In this document: positions 15,938 through 23,987 of the stretch, one piece after another
Position numbering within the stretch: position 1 is the first letter of the stretch
How the letters are laid out: the number at the start of each line of letters is the position of its first letter
From: Polaribacter irgensii 23-P
Lineage (GTDB): Bacteria > Bacteroidota > Bacteroidia > Flavobacteriales > Flavobacteriaceae
Reading direction: 5' to 3'
NCBI RefSeq assembly: GCF_000153225.1
Contig: NZ_CH724148.1
Span: 376,640-440,639, forward strand
Length of the DNA: 64,000 bases
Notes under the pieces: model-generated
The model's database searches: none
Told to the model about the DNA's origin: nothing
What the model saw: only the letters and a program-made list of their open reading frames with translations
Position numbers and translations under genes: made by a program

Positions 15938-18493
15938 ATGAAATTATTTTTTGCCGCAGCGGTATTTACAGCATTATTTTCTACTTTCAGCGCACATGCA
16001 CAGGTAGAAAATGACAGTGTATCAAAACCACAAAAAGATACCATAGCTTCCAAAAATATAGATTTCAAAAAAGGGGAAGAGTATATTTTAGGTGGAATAT
16101 CTGTAACCGGATTAAAAAAATTCAGTGAGGAAACTGTTCGTGTATTTACGGGTCTTGTATATGGCCAAACCATCAAACTCCCTGGAGATAAATTAACCAG
16201 TGCTATTAAAAAATTGTATGAGAGTAAACAATTTAGTGATGTAGATGTCTACTTAGCACGCATTGACGGTACTACCATATATCTGCAATTAGAAGTAAAA
16301 GAACTTCCGCAGTTAAACGAGATAAACATTACGGGTGTTAAGAATTCTAAGTCAAAAGAGATTCTGAAAGAGGCTGAGCTCAAATTAGGTAAAATGGTAA
16401 CAGATAACCTATTAGTTACTACAAAAAACTACATTACCAAAAAATACACCGACAAGGGATATTTAAAAACAAAAGTTTCTTTAGACATTCAAAAAGATAC
16501 ATCCGATGTAAATATTGTGAACATGTCTATATATGTGGACAAAGGAAAAAAAATAAAAATTAAGGATATAAATTTTACTGGCAATACTGATCTTTCAAAT
16601 AAAAAACTTCGAAAAGCAATGAAAAACACCAAAGAAAAATTCTTTGGACGCTTTTGGAAAGGATCTAAATATATCGAAGAAGACTATCAAGAAGATTTAG
16701 AAAATATACTAGATACCTATAGTCGACTGGGCTATCGAGATGCACGAATTTTAAAAGAAGGCATTTCTTGGAATGAAAACAACACCATCGATATTGATAT
16801 CGATGTAGAAGAAGGAAGGCAATATCGCTTTGCAGAAATTTTATTTGTTGGAAACAAAGAGTACACAGATGAACAACTACAACAAGTTCTAAAAATTGAC
16901 AAAGGAGATATCTACAATGGTGCTGTGCTAAAAGAGCGCGTAAGCGGAGATGGCTCTCCAACTTCATTTGACATTTCTTCTGAATATCAAAATAATGGCT
17001 ATTTATTTTCTCAAGTAAATGCTGTTGAAACGCGTGTAGAAAACGACTCTATTACTGTTGAAATTCGAATTAGAGAGGACGAAAAAGCGCGAATTAAAAA
17101 AGTTACTGTTTCTGGAAATGACAAAACCAATGACCACGTAATCTTTAGAGAACTTCGCGTAAAGCCGGGAGATTTATTCAGTAGAAGAGAGATCATTAGA
17201 TCTATTAGAGAAATTGGACAACTTGGTTTTTTTGATCAAAATGTAACACCAGACGTGATCCCTAACTACCAAGATAAGACTGCAGACATTGACTTTAGTG
17301 TGATCGAAAAAGGAGGCAGCCAAATTGAGTTACAAGGAGGTTATGGAGGGGGCTCTTTTATCGGAACCCTAGGTCTTTCTTTTAATAATTTTTCTATTAA
17401 AAATCTTTTTAACAAAAAATCATACAAACCGCTACCTACTGGGGATGGACAGCAGCTGTCTTTAAGACTGCAGTCTAGTAGAACTTTCAACACGTATAGC
17501 TTTTCTTTCACAGAGCCCTGGTTTGGAGGTAGAAAGCCAAAATCCTTGTCTTTCTCCATTTACCAATCGAACCAATTTCAGATGAACTTTCAGACGGGAG
17601 AAGTTAATAGAGATCAAAAGCTAGGCATTACAGGTGCATCCATTGGACTTGGACAACGTCTAAAGTGGCCAGATGATTTTTTCCAATTATCACAAACCGT
17701 CGCCTACCAAAGTTTTCAATTGAAAAACTATGGATTTAGAGTTGGAGAAAATGTTTTAAACAACGGAACCTTAAACAACCTATCTTACAGCCTTAATTTC
17801 AGCAGAAGCTCAGCAGGACCAAGTTTGATTTTCCCAACGTATGGATCTGAATTCTCTTTTGGTATCAAAGCCACACTGCCATATTCTTTAATTTCAAAAA
17901 AAGACTTCACAGAACCAGATAATTTAACTGCTGTGGAACAAAATGACTTTTTAGCCGAAAAGTTTAAATGGTTAGAATACTATAAACTTACTGCAAAAGG
18001 AAAATGGTATACTGCTTTTACAGACAAGTTAGTTTTAATGACAAATGCAGAGTTGGGGTTTTTAGGATTTTACAACAAAAAATTAGGACAGACGCCTTTT
18101 GAAAGGTACTTCGTCGGTGGAGACGGTATTGCTCAATTTCAGCTAGACGGTAGAGAAACTGTTGGGTTAAGAGGGTATGAAAACAATAGATTGTCTTCTA
18201 TCTCAGGAGGAACAATTTACAATAAATTTCAATTAGAATTAAGGTATTCTATTACAGATGCACCCTCTGCCTCTATTTATACTTTAGGTTTTGCAGAAGC
18301 TGGTAACTCGTATGACAATTTTGAGACCTATAATCCATTTGACTTAAAAAGATCTGCTGGTGTTGGTGTTCGAATCTTTATGCCTGCTTTCGGTTTGTTA
18401 GGAATTGATTTTGCCCACGGTTTTGATCCTTTACCAGGTCAAATAGAAATATCAGGGTGGCAAACACACTTTATTATTGGTAGACAATTCTAA
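15938..18493 (+). CDS. bamA: Outer membrane protein assembly factor BamA
   Basis: Core Omp85 protein of the outer-membrane barrel assembly machine. The 851-residue product has a signal peptide ending near STFSAHAQ. A series of POTRA domains follows (ILGGISVTGLKKFSEETVR, INEINITGVKNSKS, IKIKDINFTGNTDLS and so on to about residue 430), and then a C-terminal barrel. The barrel-lumen motif GLRGYENNRLS near 745 matches the VRGF/Y loop of Omp85 proteins, and the chain ends in phenylalanine (GRQF). The ATG at 15938 gives the proper signal sequence; the longer TTG frame overlaps uppS. Two Skp-like genes follow. Confidence 0.95.
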   Translation: MKLFFAAAVFTALFSTFSAHAQVENDSVSKPQKDTIASKNIDFKKGEEYILGGISVTGLKKFSEETVRVFTGLVYGQTIKLPGDKLTSAIKKLYESKQFSDVDVYLARIDGTTIYLQLEVKELPQLNEINITGVKNSKSKEILKEAELKLGKMVTDNLLVTTKNYITKKYTDKGYLKTKVSLDIQKDTSDVNIVNMSIYVDKGKKIKIKDINFTGNTDLSNKKLRKAMKNTKEKFFGRFWKGSKYIEEDYQEDLENILDTYSRLGYRDARILKEGISWNENNTIDIDIDVEEGRQYRFAEILFVGNKEYTDEQLQQVLKIDKGDIYNGAVLKERVSGDGSPTSFDISSEYQNNGYLFSQVNAVETRVENDSITVEIRIREDEKARIKKVTVSGNDKTNDHVIFRELRVKPGDLFSRREIIRSIREIGQLGFFDQNVTPDVIPNYQDKTADIDFSVIEKGGSQIELQGGYGGGSFIGTLGLSFNNFSIKNLFNKKSYKPLPTGDGQQLSLRLQSSRTFNTYSFSFTEPWFGGRKPKSLSFSIYQSNQFQMNFQTGEVNRDQKLGITGASIGLGQRLKWPDDFFQLSQTVAYQSFQLKNYGFRVGENVLNNGTLNNLSYSLNFSRSSAGPSLIFPTYGSEFSFGIKATLPYSLISKKDFTEPDNLTAVEQNDFLAEKFKWLEYYKLTAKGKWYTAFTDKLVLMTNAELGFLGFYNKKLGQTPFERYFVGGDGIAQFQLDGRETVGLRGYENNRLSSISGGTIYNKFQLELRYSITDAPSASIYTLGFAEAGNSYDNFETYNPFDLKRSAGVGVRIFMPAFGLLGIDFAHGFDPLPGQIEISGWQTHFIIGRQF

Positions 18494-18556
18494 GAACATT
18501 GCATATTTAGAGTATCGGTTATTTTTTTGGCAAGATTTTTCATAAATTTTTAACAG

Positions 18557-19309
18557 ATGAAAAAATTATTTTTACTTACATTTTTGTACTTTTCGGTTGG
18601 ATCATCTTGGTCTCAGAGGGGACAAATTATTGCCTACATGGACATGGAATACATTTTAGAAAATGTGCCAGAATACTTTGAAGCTCAAAATACTTTAGAC
18701 AAAAAAGTTATAAAATGGCGAGAAAGATTAGACAAAGAGGCTCGTTTTATAGAAGTACTAAAAAGTGATCTTGCCAACGAAAAAATAATTCTCACCAAAG
18801 ATCTAATCGTAGAAAAAGAGGAAGAAATAAGAATAAAACAAGCACAATTAAGAACGTTAGAATCTCTTTACTTTGGACCCGATGGAGATCTTTTTAATCT
18901 GAGAAAACAACTTGTAAAGCCGATTCAAGACCAGGTTTATAATGCCATTCAAACAATTGCAGCAAAAAAAAGATATGACTTTGTTTTTGATAAATCTAGT
19001 GAATTAGTACTGCTATATTCAAATAAAAAATACGATATTAGCGACCTCATTTTAAGAGCAATTGATAGGACGCGTTCAGTAGAAGACAAAAACGATACGC
19101 TGGAAGAAAAAAATGCTCCAGAAAAGTTGAACCAACAGCAACAACAATTGTTTGATAAAAAAGAAGCAGTCGCTGCAGAAAGGGTAACCGCAAAAGCAAA
19201 ACAGCGAAAGGCATATGAAGACAAAAGAAAAGAACTTATAGAAAAAAGAAAAGCGAAAAAAGCCTTGCTTAAGAAGAGGAGAGAGGAAGCAAAAAAAGAT
19301 CAACAATAA
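18557..19309 (+). CDS. OmpH/Skp-family periplasmic chaperone, long basic tail
   Basis: 250-residue exported protein. The signal peptide ends near SSWSQ, and the next block GQIIAYMDMEYILENVPEY is the OmpH/Skp start. A long helical coiled coil follows to about residue 165 (KKRYDFVFDKSSELVLLYS). Residues about 185-250 form an extra, strongly charged helix rich in K, R and E that ordinary Skp (about 160 residues) lacks. It sits between bamA and a second, shorter Skp-like gene, fitting delivery of unfolded barrels to BamA. Confidence 0.88.
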   Translation: MKKLFLLTFLYFSVGSSWSQRGQIIAYMDMEYILENVPEYFEAQNTLDKKVIKWRERLDKEARFIEVLKSDLANEKIILTKDLIVEKEEEIRIKQAQLRTLESLYFGPDGDLFNLRKQLVKPIQDQVYNAIQTIAAKKRYDFVFDKSSELVLLYSNKKYDISDLILRAIDRTRSVEDKNDTLEEKNAPEKLNQQQQQLFDKKEAVAAERVTAKAKQRKAYEDKRKELIEKRKAKKALLKKRREEAKKDQQ

Positions 19310-19344
19310 CAAAAAAAGAATAATTAAATTAAATTAGAACTAAC

Positions 19345-19878
19345 ATGAAGAATTTTAAGACACTACTATTAATTGCTGTATTTACTTTAGGAGTAAATGG
19401 TTTTACAAATGCACAAAAAATAGGTCATGTAGATTACCAACGGGTAATTGACAATATGCCGGAAACAAGAGCATTAGGAACTACACTTGAAAAACTAGGC
19501 AAATCATACCAAACAGAAATTGAAGGTTTAAAGAAAAAATTAGATGCTAAAGTTCAGAAATATACTGCTGAACAAGCTACGCAAACAGAAACTACAAACA
19601 CGCAAAGAGCACAAGAAGTTCAGCAAGACAAAGCAAGATTTGACCAAGCGCAACAAGCAGCTTACCAAGAAATGCAAAAAAGACAGGCACAAGACTTAGA
19701 GCCAATTGTTTTGAAAGCAGAAAATGCTATAAAAGCAATTGCTGCAGCAAAAGGAATTTTGTATGTTTTTGATGCAAAATCACTAATCGTAAAAGAAGGT
19801 GAAGACTTGTACGCCGCTGCTACCACTAAATTAGGTTTACTAAAAGACAGAGCAGAGCAGCAGCCGGCTAGACAATAG
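19345..19878 (+). CDS. OmpH/Skp-family periplasmic chaperone
   Basis: 177-residue exported protein of normal Skp length. A signal peptide (LLLIAVFTLGVNGFTNAQ) is followed by KIGHVDYQRVIDNMPETR, then long coiled-coil arms (KKLDAKVQKYTAEQATQ, QQDKARFDQAQQAAYQEM) and the closing KAIAAAKGILYVFDAKS. It is the second Skp paralogue, 35 bases after the first, in the bamA operon. A strong terminator follows 28 bases after the stop. Confidence 0.92.
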   Translation: MKNFKTLLLIAVFTLGVNGFTNAQKIGHVDYQRVIDNMPETRALGTTLEKLGKSYQTEIEGLKKKLDAKVQKYTAEQATQTETTNTQRAQEVQQDKARFDQAQQAAYQEMQKRQAQDLEPIVLKAENAIKAIAAAKGILYVFDAKSLIVKEGEDLYAAATTKLGLLKDRAEQQPARQ

Positions 19879-19905
19879 ATAACGCGTACAGCATGAATAA
19901 ATTAA

Positions 19906-19933
19906 AAAACCTGCTTTAAAAGCAGGTTTTTTT
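19906..19933 (+). terminator. Terminator of the bamA-skp operon
   Basis: Inverted repeat around AACCTGCTTT/AAAGCAGGTT with a short loop and seven T. The T-run continues directly into the murI promoter box. Confidence 0.9.
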
Positions 19934-19940
19934 ATATTTA
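19933..19940 (+). promoter_or_regulatory. TATATTTA promoter box for murI
   Basis: Near match to TAnnTTTG. It begins at the last T of the preceding terminator and ends 6 bases before the murI ATG. Confidence 0.5.
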
Positions 19941-19946
19941 CAATCT

Positions 19947-20747
19947 ATGATTTCTAATAATTCTCCTATTGGTTTTTTTGACTCAGGCATTGGTGGAACT
20001 TCTGTATGGAAAGAAGTCATTAAACTTTTACCCAACGAAAATACAATCTATCTTTCGGATAGCGAAAATGCCCCTTATGGAGAAAAATCAGCCGATGAAA
20101 TTATTTTACTATCCAGAAAAAATACAGATTTTTTATTAAAAGAAAACTGCAAACTTATCATTGTTGCCTGCAATACAGCTACTACAAATGCGATTACCTT
20201 TTTAAGAGATGCGTATGCCATTCCCTTTATTGGTATAGAACCCGCTATAAAACCGGCATCTCTGATTACAAAAACAAATAAAATTGGAGTTTTAGCAACC
20301 CAAGGAACTCTCAATAGTGCGTTGTTTGAAAAAACCTCACTTCCTATAAGAAACACGATTCAAATACAAGAAACCAACGGAAAAGGACTTGTAACGCTCA
20401 TTGAAAACGGCCAATTAAACTCCGAAGAAACGAGAGCACTCTTAACCGTATACTTAGCACCTATGCTTGCCAACAACATAGATTCACTCGTGCTAGGATG
20501 CACGCATTACCCATATTTAATTCCACAAATTCGAGAAATTATAGGACCTGACGTTCAGATCATAGATTCGGGAGAGGCGGTTGCTAAACAAACAAAGGCG
20601 ATTTTATTAAAACATAAGATCCTAAACAGCGATCAAAAACACACAGCAAATCACAAACTTTATATTAATAAAGACAAAAAGGCTTTAGAGAAATTAATTG
20701 AAGACAGTCCTGTAAAGGAACTAAAAATTATCGAGCAAAGTTTTTAA
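19947..20747 (+). CDS. murI: Glutamate racemase
   Basis: Interconverts L- and D-glutamate; D-glutamate is used in peptidoglycan. The motifs are FFDSGIGGTSVW (10-21), LSDSENAPYGEKS (36-48), the first catalytic cysteine C75 in VACNTATTNA and the second C185 in LGCTHYPYL. The length of 266 is normal. It closes the envelope cluster, but appears to have its own promoter fused to the upstream terminator. Confidence 0.96.
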   Translation: MISNNSPIGFFDSGIGGTSVWKEVIKLLPNENTIYLSDSENAPYGEKSADEIILLSRKNTDFLLKENCKLIIVACNTATTNAITFLRDAYAIPFIGIEPAIKPASLITKTNKIGVLATQGTLNSALFEKTSLPIRNTIQIQETNGKGLVTLIENGQLNSEETRALLTVYLAPMLANNIDSLVLGCTHYPYLIPQIREIIGPDVQIIDSGEAVAKQTKAILLKHKILNSDQKHTANHKLYINKDKKALEKLIEDSPVKELKIIEQSF

Positions 20748-20843
20748 AAATTATAAGATTCTCATTTATATTGGGAGCGGCATTCCACCGTTGTTTTGTT
20801 CTGTCCAAATAAACATCAACAGAAAACACATAGTTCTCAACTT

Positions 20844-21473
20844 TTATGCTTCTTTTAGGATGTTCAAAAAACGACTTCTTTCAATCTCTTTAGCCCCCAA
20901 ACTGGCCAAATGATCGTTGTGAATTTGACAGTCTATAAGTTTATATTTGGCACTCTTTGCCAAATATATAAATGCAAGTTTAGAGGCATTCGAGCGAAAG
21001 CTAAACATACTTTCGCCACAAAACACATTGTTTATTTCTAAACCGTACAAACCACCTACTAATTTATTTTGATACCAAACCTCTATCGACTTTGCGACTC
21101 CTATTTCGTGCAAACGAAGATAAGCATCTTCCATATCATCCGTAATCCAGGTACCAAAACCGTCACTTCTTGCAATATTTTTACAATTGTAAATAACTTC
21201 CTTAAATACGCTGTTCTCAGTAATTTTAAAATCATTCTTATTGATGATTTTTTGCATGGATTTAGAAATCCTTACCTCTTCAGGAAATAAAACCATCCTT
21301 TCTAACGGGCAATACCAAACAATAGGATCCCCCTCTGAAAACCAAGGAAAAATTCCATTCTGATATGCATGAAGCAAACGCTCCTCTGATAAATCTCCCC
21401 CTAAAGCGATGATACCCTCCCTAGAGGTTTGTTGATAAGAAGGGAATTCTATTTTGTCTGTAAGCCAATTCAT
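20844..21473 (-). CDS. aat: Leucyl/phenylalanyl-tRNA--protein transferase
   Basis: N-end-rule enzyme that adds Leu or Phe from tRNA to proteins with an N-terminal Lys or Arg, marking them for ClpAP-type degradation. The conserved blocks are LLHAYQNGIFPWF (32-44), IVWYCPLERMVL, TWITDDMEDAY, SIEVWYQNKLVGGLYGL and CGESMFSFRSNASKLAF, then LIDCQIHNDHLASLGA at the end. At 209 residues it is of normal length. A TATTTTTG box lies only 4 bases before the ATG. Confidence 0.96.
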   Translation of the reverse strand: MNWLTDKIEFPSYQQTSREGIIALGGDLSEERLLHAYQNGIFPWFSEGDPIVWYCPLERMVLFPEEVRISKSMQKIINKNDFKITENSVFKEVIYNCKNIARSDGFGTWITDDMEDAYLRLHEIGVAKSIEVWYQNKLVGGLYGLEINNVFCGESMFSFRSNASKLAFIYLAKSAKYKLIDCQIHNDHLASLGAKEIERSRFLNILKEA

Positions 21474-21477
21474 GCTA

Positions 21478-21485
21478 CAAAAATA
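21478..21485 (-). promoter_or_regulatory. TATTTTTG promoter box for aat
   Basis: Exact TAnnTTTG match on the minus strand that ends 4 bases before the aat start codon, so any leader would be nearly absent. Confidence 0.55.
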
Positions 21486-21568
21486 ACGCGTAGGTTTTAA
21501 TAAAATTATAGATTTCTTAAAAAAGCGTTAATCTAAAGTTCTAATCTTATTTATTTAGATTTTGTTCC

Positions 21569-21576
21569 TATTTTTG
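21569..21576 (+). promoter_or_regulatory. TATTTTTG promoter box for VTT-type membrane protein
   Basis: Exact TAnnTTTG match 22 bases before the TTG start at 21599. Confidence 0.5.
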
Positions 21577-21598
21577 CGCAGAAATAAAAGAAAGCTTT

Positions 21599-22228
21599 TT
21601 GGAAAAAAAAAAAAAGAACAGAAAAAAAAGAACGGAATTTATAATTAAAAGGCTGCACAATTATTACGGCAGAACTGGATTTTATATGTTTGTTTGGGAG
21701 AGCGTAAAAAAAGCATTCTTTCCCACTATATTTGCTGTAATTGCTTTGTTTGTTTTCAATAAATACGTCTATGACGTTAACAAAGGACTAGAGACGATTA
21801 CAGAGACGTTCTCTAGACTTGGAATACTGATAACCTTCTTTATCTCTGAAACAATTTTAGGCTTAGTTCCTCCCGAGATTTTTATCGCTTGGACAAAAAA
21901 AACCACAAGTCCAATTTTAAATCTTGCCCTCTTGGCAACGCTAAGCTATTGTGGTGGTTTACTGTCTTATTTTATCGGAAAGATAACTTTAAAAATTAAA
22001 TCTGTAAAGAATTATTTAGAAGTTAAAATGGCCGATAACCTGAAAAACACAAAGAAATGGGGAGGTTTTTTAATCATCGCAGGCGCATTACTACCCTTGC
22101 CCTTTTCCATCGCTTGTCTAGCAGCAGGAATGATAAAGTATCCCTTTAAAAACGTTGTTTTATTTGGACTCTTTCGTTTTTTACGATTTACAATTTATGC
22201 TTGGGCAATTTTTAAAGTAGTTACATAA
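21599..22228 (+). CDS. VTT/DedA-like (YqaA-type) membrane protein
   Basis: 209-residue inner-membrane protein. A very basic N-terminus (EKKKKNRKKRTEF) precedes a hydrophobic segment near 40-50. Then come the FFISETILGLVPPEIFIAW block, a glycine-rich helix (SYCGGLLSYFIGKI) and the C-terminal GALLPLPFSIACLAAGMI, a pattern of the VTT/SNARE-associated fold. Members are linked to lipid scrambling or polyprenyl-phosphate recycling; the role here is not shown. The start is uncertain: TTG at 21599 keeps the conserved RLHNYYGRTGFYMF region, and the first in-frame ATG (about 21686) would lose it. Confidence 0.72.
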   Translation: MEKKKKNRKKRTEFIIKRLHNYYGRTGFYMFVWESVKKAFFPTIFAVIALFVFNKYVYDVNKGLETITETFSRLGILITFFISETILGLVPPEIFIAWTKKTTSPILNLALLATLSYCGGLLSYFIGKITLKIKSVKNYLEVKMADNLKNTKKWGGFLIIAGALLPLPFSIACLAAGMIKYPFKNVVLFGLFRFLRFTIYAWAIFKVVT

Positions 22229-22234
22229 AAAACT

Positions 22235-22242
22235 TACATTTG
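22235..22242 (+). promoter_or_regulatory. TACATTTG promoter box for DUF1456 gene
   Basis: Exact TAnnTTTG match that ends 4 bases before the ATG at 22247. Confidence 0.55.
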
Positions 22243-22246
22243 CATT

Positions 22247-22492
22247 ATGGGATTAACAAATAATGATATTTTTAAAAAGTTACGAGTTGCACACAAATTA
22301 CGTGACACTGACATTGTAGACATCTGTGCACTTGTAGACTTTAAGGTTTCAAAAGGAGAGCTAGGAGCTCTATTTAGAAATGAAGACCATGAAAAGTATG
22401 TAGAATGTGGAGATCAGATTTTACGCAACTTTTTAAATGGGTTGGTAATTCATTTGCGCGGCCCGATGCCGAAAAAAGCAGAAAAAAAATAA
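22247..22492 (+). CDS. DUF1456-family protein (YehS-like, single repeat)
   Basis: 81-residue soluble protein. The opening LTNNDIFKKLRVAHKLRDTDI and the following DICALVDFKVSKGELGALFRNEDHEKY match one DUF1456 unit. YehS-type proteins carry two such units (about 150 residues); this one has one and a short basic tail (PMPKKAEKK). The family function is unknown. It is followed by a strong hairpin shared with the convergent DUF3127 gene. Confidence 0.85.
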   Translation: MGLTNNDIFKKLRVAHKLRDTDIVDICALVDFKVSKGELGALFRNEDHEKYVECGDQILRNFLNGLVIHLRGPMPKKAEKK

Positions 22493-22513
22493 AAGCAAGA
22501 AGATATATTGCAT

Positions 22514-22553
22514 AAAAAAAGAGAAAATTCGCTATCTGAATTTTCTCTTTTTT
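22514..22553. terminator. Bidirectional terminator, DUF1456 / DUF3127
   Basis: Stem AAAAAAGAGAAAATTC pairs with GAATTTTCTCTTTTTT around a 7-base loop, with A- and T-runs on both sides, between convergent genes. Confidence 0.9.
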
Positions 22554-22587
22554 ATTTTTTATCTTCACTTCTAAACCCTATTTTAGT

Positions 22588-22959
22588 TTAAAAAGGCAAA
22601 TCATCTGGCTCTTCATTTGAAATATCAGATGCTGGCTGAAACTGATCTACAGGTGGCAAGTTTTCACCTTGAGCACCCGACTGCGCAAGACTCTCTATTC
22701 TCCATCCTTGTACTGAGTTAAAATATTTAGTATCTCCTTGTGGGCTAATCCACTCTCTTCCTCGTAAATTAATAGCTACTTTAACATCTTGTCCTACAGC
22801 ATATCCATTTAGTAAATCACATTTATCTTGTACAAATTCTATCATGATCATTTGTGGATATTGATCATCTGTTGTCACTACTAATTCTCTTTTTCTAAAA
22901 CCGTTTGCACCAAAAGCTTGTACTTCACCGATTAACTTTACTTTTCCAATAACTTCCAT
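22588..22959 (-). CDS. DUF3127 OB-fold protein with SSB-like acidic tail
   Basis: 123-residue soluble protein. Residues 1-90 (MEVIGKVKLIGEVQAFGANG, FRKRELVVTTDD, VKVAINLRGREWISPQGD) read as a single OB-like beta domain, known as DUF3127. Residues about 95-123 are a flexible Q/P/D-rich linker that ends in EEPDDLPF. That end closely resembles the C-terminal tip of bacterial single-strand DNA-binding proteins (DDDIPF), which recruits repair proteins. This suggests nucleic-acid binding, but the DNA-binding surface is not proven. It follows the flavin reductase gene by 13 bases. Confidence 0.82.
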   Translation of the reverse strand: MEVIGKVKLIGEVQAFGANGFRKRELVVTTDDQYPQMIMIEFVQDKCDLLNGYAVGQDVKVAINLRGREWISPQGDTKYFNSVQGWRIESLAQSGAQGENLPPVDQFQPASDISNEEPDDLPF

Positions 22960-22972
22960 AATATAATCTTAA

Positions 22973-23833
22973 CTATTTAATTAAAAGCACTTTCCAAGCG
23001 CTTTCTACATCTTTTTTTAATAAAAACTCTTGAGCAAATGTATGTTTTTTTGTGGTTTCTAGCCCAACAAAGTGGGGATGTTCTTTTGCAAAGTTATCAA
23101 CACTTGTTTTATTCGGCAGCACTGCTATATTGCCCAACATCCCTAAATTATTCCCTGTTAACACGCTGCTATTTCTAATCTCTGTAGGGATCGTGTCAAC
23201 CCCAATACCTAACGTTGAGATGGGTTTATCAATCTCAAAAAAACCATCTCTTGCCCTTGAATAATAACTTCCACCTGCTCTTGCAACCAAGTCTATTTTA
23301 TACTGATCTATAGCTCCATTAGCATCTAAAATAGCTTCTGAAACGTGAATTTTAACAACCTCACAAATAATTAAGTTTCCTGCACCACCCTCAGCACCTG
23401 TAAAAATCACGTCTTGCACTTTGCATTCAAACTGCACTGGAGACTCTGCCACTCTAAAAGGTTTGATCTTGTCCGAGGGCAGCATCGTAAAACCTGCCTT
23501 TTCAAACTCATTTACACCTTCAGGATATTCTGTAGAACTCAATGACATTTGTTGTACAATGTCATAATTTACGATGTTTATAACCACCTCTTTGGTGGCT
23601 AATACATTTTCTAAAGTGTGTTTCGTAGTATTATTTCGCACCCTTCGCGCTGGAGAAAATACCATAATGGGCGGATTCGAACCAAATACATTAAAAAAAC
23701 TAAAAGGTGATAAATTTGGATTTCCGTCTGCATCCATTGTGCTTGCAAATGCAATGGGTCTTGGCGCTACTGCACCTAATAAATAACCATGTAATTCTCC
23801 TGTAGTAATCTCTTTGGGATCTATACTTAACAT
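22973..23833 (-). CDS. Flavin reductase-like (FMN-binding split barrel) protein
   Basis: 286-residue cytosolic protein. The first 200 residues are a flavin-reductase-like split barrel: LLGAVAPRPIAFASTMDADG (18-37), NLSPFSFFNVFGSNPPIM and the RRVRNNTTKHTLENV segment. Such proteins bind FMN and often serve flavin-dependent oxygenases; no partner is nearby. The C-terminal third has no motif I recognise. It appears to share a transcript with the DUF3127 gene. Confidence 0.85.
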   Translation of the reverse strand: MLSIDPKEITTGELHGYLLGAVAPRPIAFASTMDADGNPNLSPFSFFNVFGSNPPIMVFSPARRVRNNTTKHTLENVLATKEVVINIVNYDIVQQMSLSSTEYPEGVNEFEKAGFTMLPSDKIKPFRVAESPVQFECKVQDVIFTGAEGGAGNLIICEVVKIHVSEAILDANGAIDQYKIDLVARAGGSYYSRARDGFFEIDKPISTLGIGVDTIPTEIRNSSVLTGNNLGMLGNIAVLPNKTSVDNFAKEHPHFVGLETTKKHTFAQEFLLKKDVESAWKVLLIK

Positions 23834-23974
23834 ATATTGTAGTTTTATAACAAGTTACCTGCTTTATCGCAATAGAAAAGTCTGTTCTAATTTTAAACTG
23901 AAGTGCACCAACAACTATTCTTTCTTCTGTAAAGATACTATCAAAATCACAAATGAGTTATATAGAGAAACCTT

Positions 23975-23982
23975 TATATTTG
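23975..23982 (+). promoter_or_regulatory. TATATTTG promoter box for histidine kinase
   Basis: Exact TAnnTTTG match that ends 5 bases before the ATG at 23988. It rules out the longer frame from TTG 23814, which would cross the promoter. Confidence 0.6.
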
Positions 23983-23987
23983 TTTTT

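Noticed and set aside
19076..19312. Minus-strand hydrophobic 78-codon frame
   Set aside because: Antisense of the K/E-rich tail of the Skp-like gene; such tails always give F/L-rich shadows.
23814..23987. Longer histidine kinase starting at TTG
   Set aside because: The added part overlaps the divergent flavin reductase gene and contains the TATATTTG promoter box; 23988 starts right before the first membrane helix.
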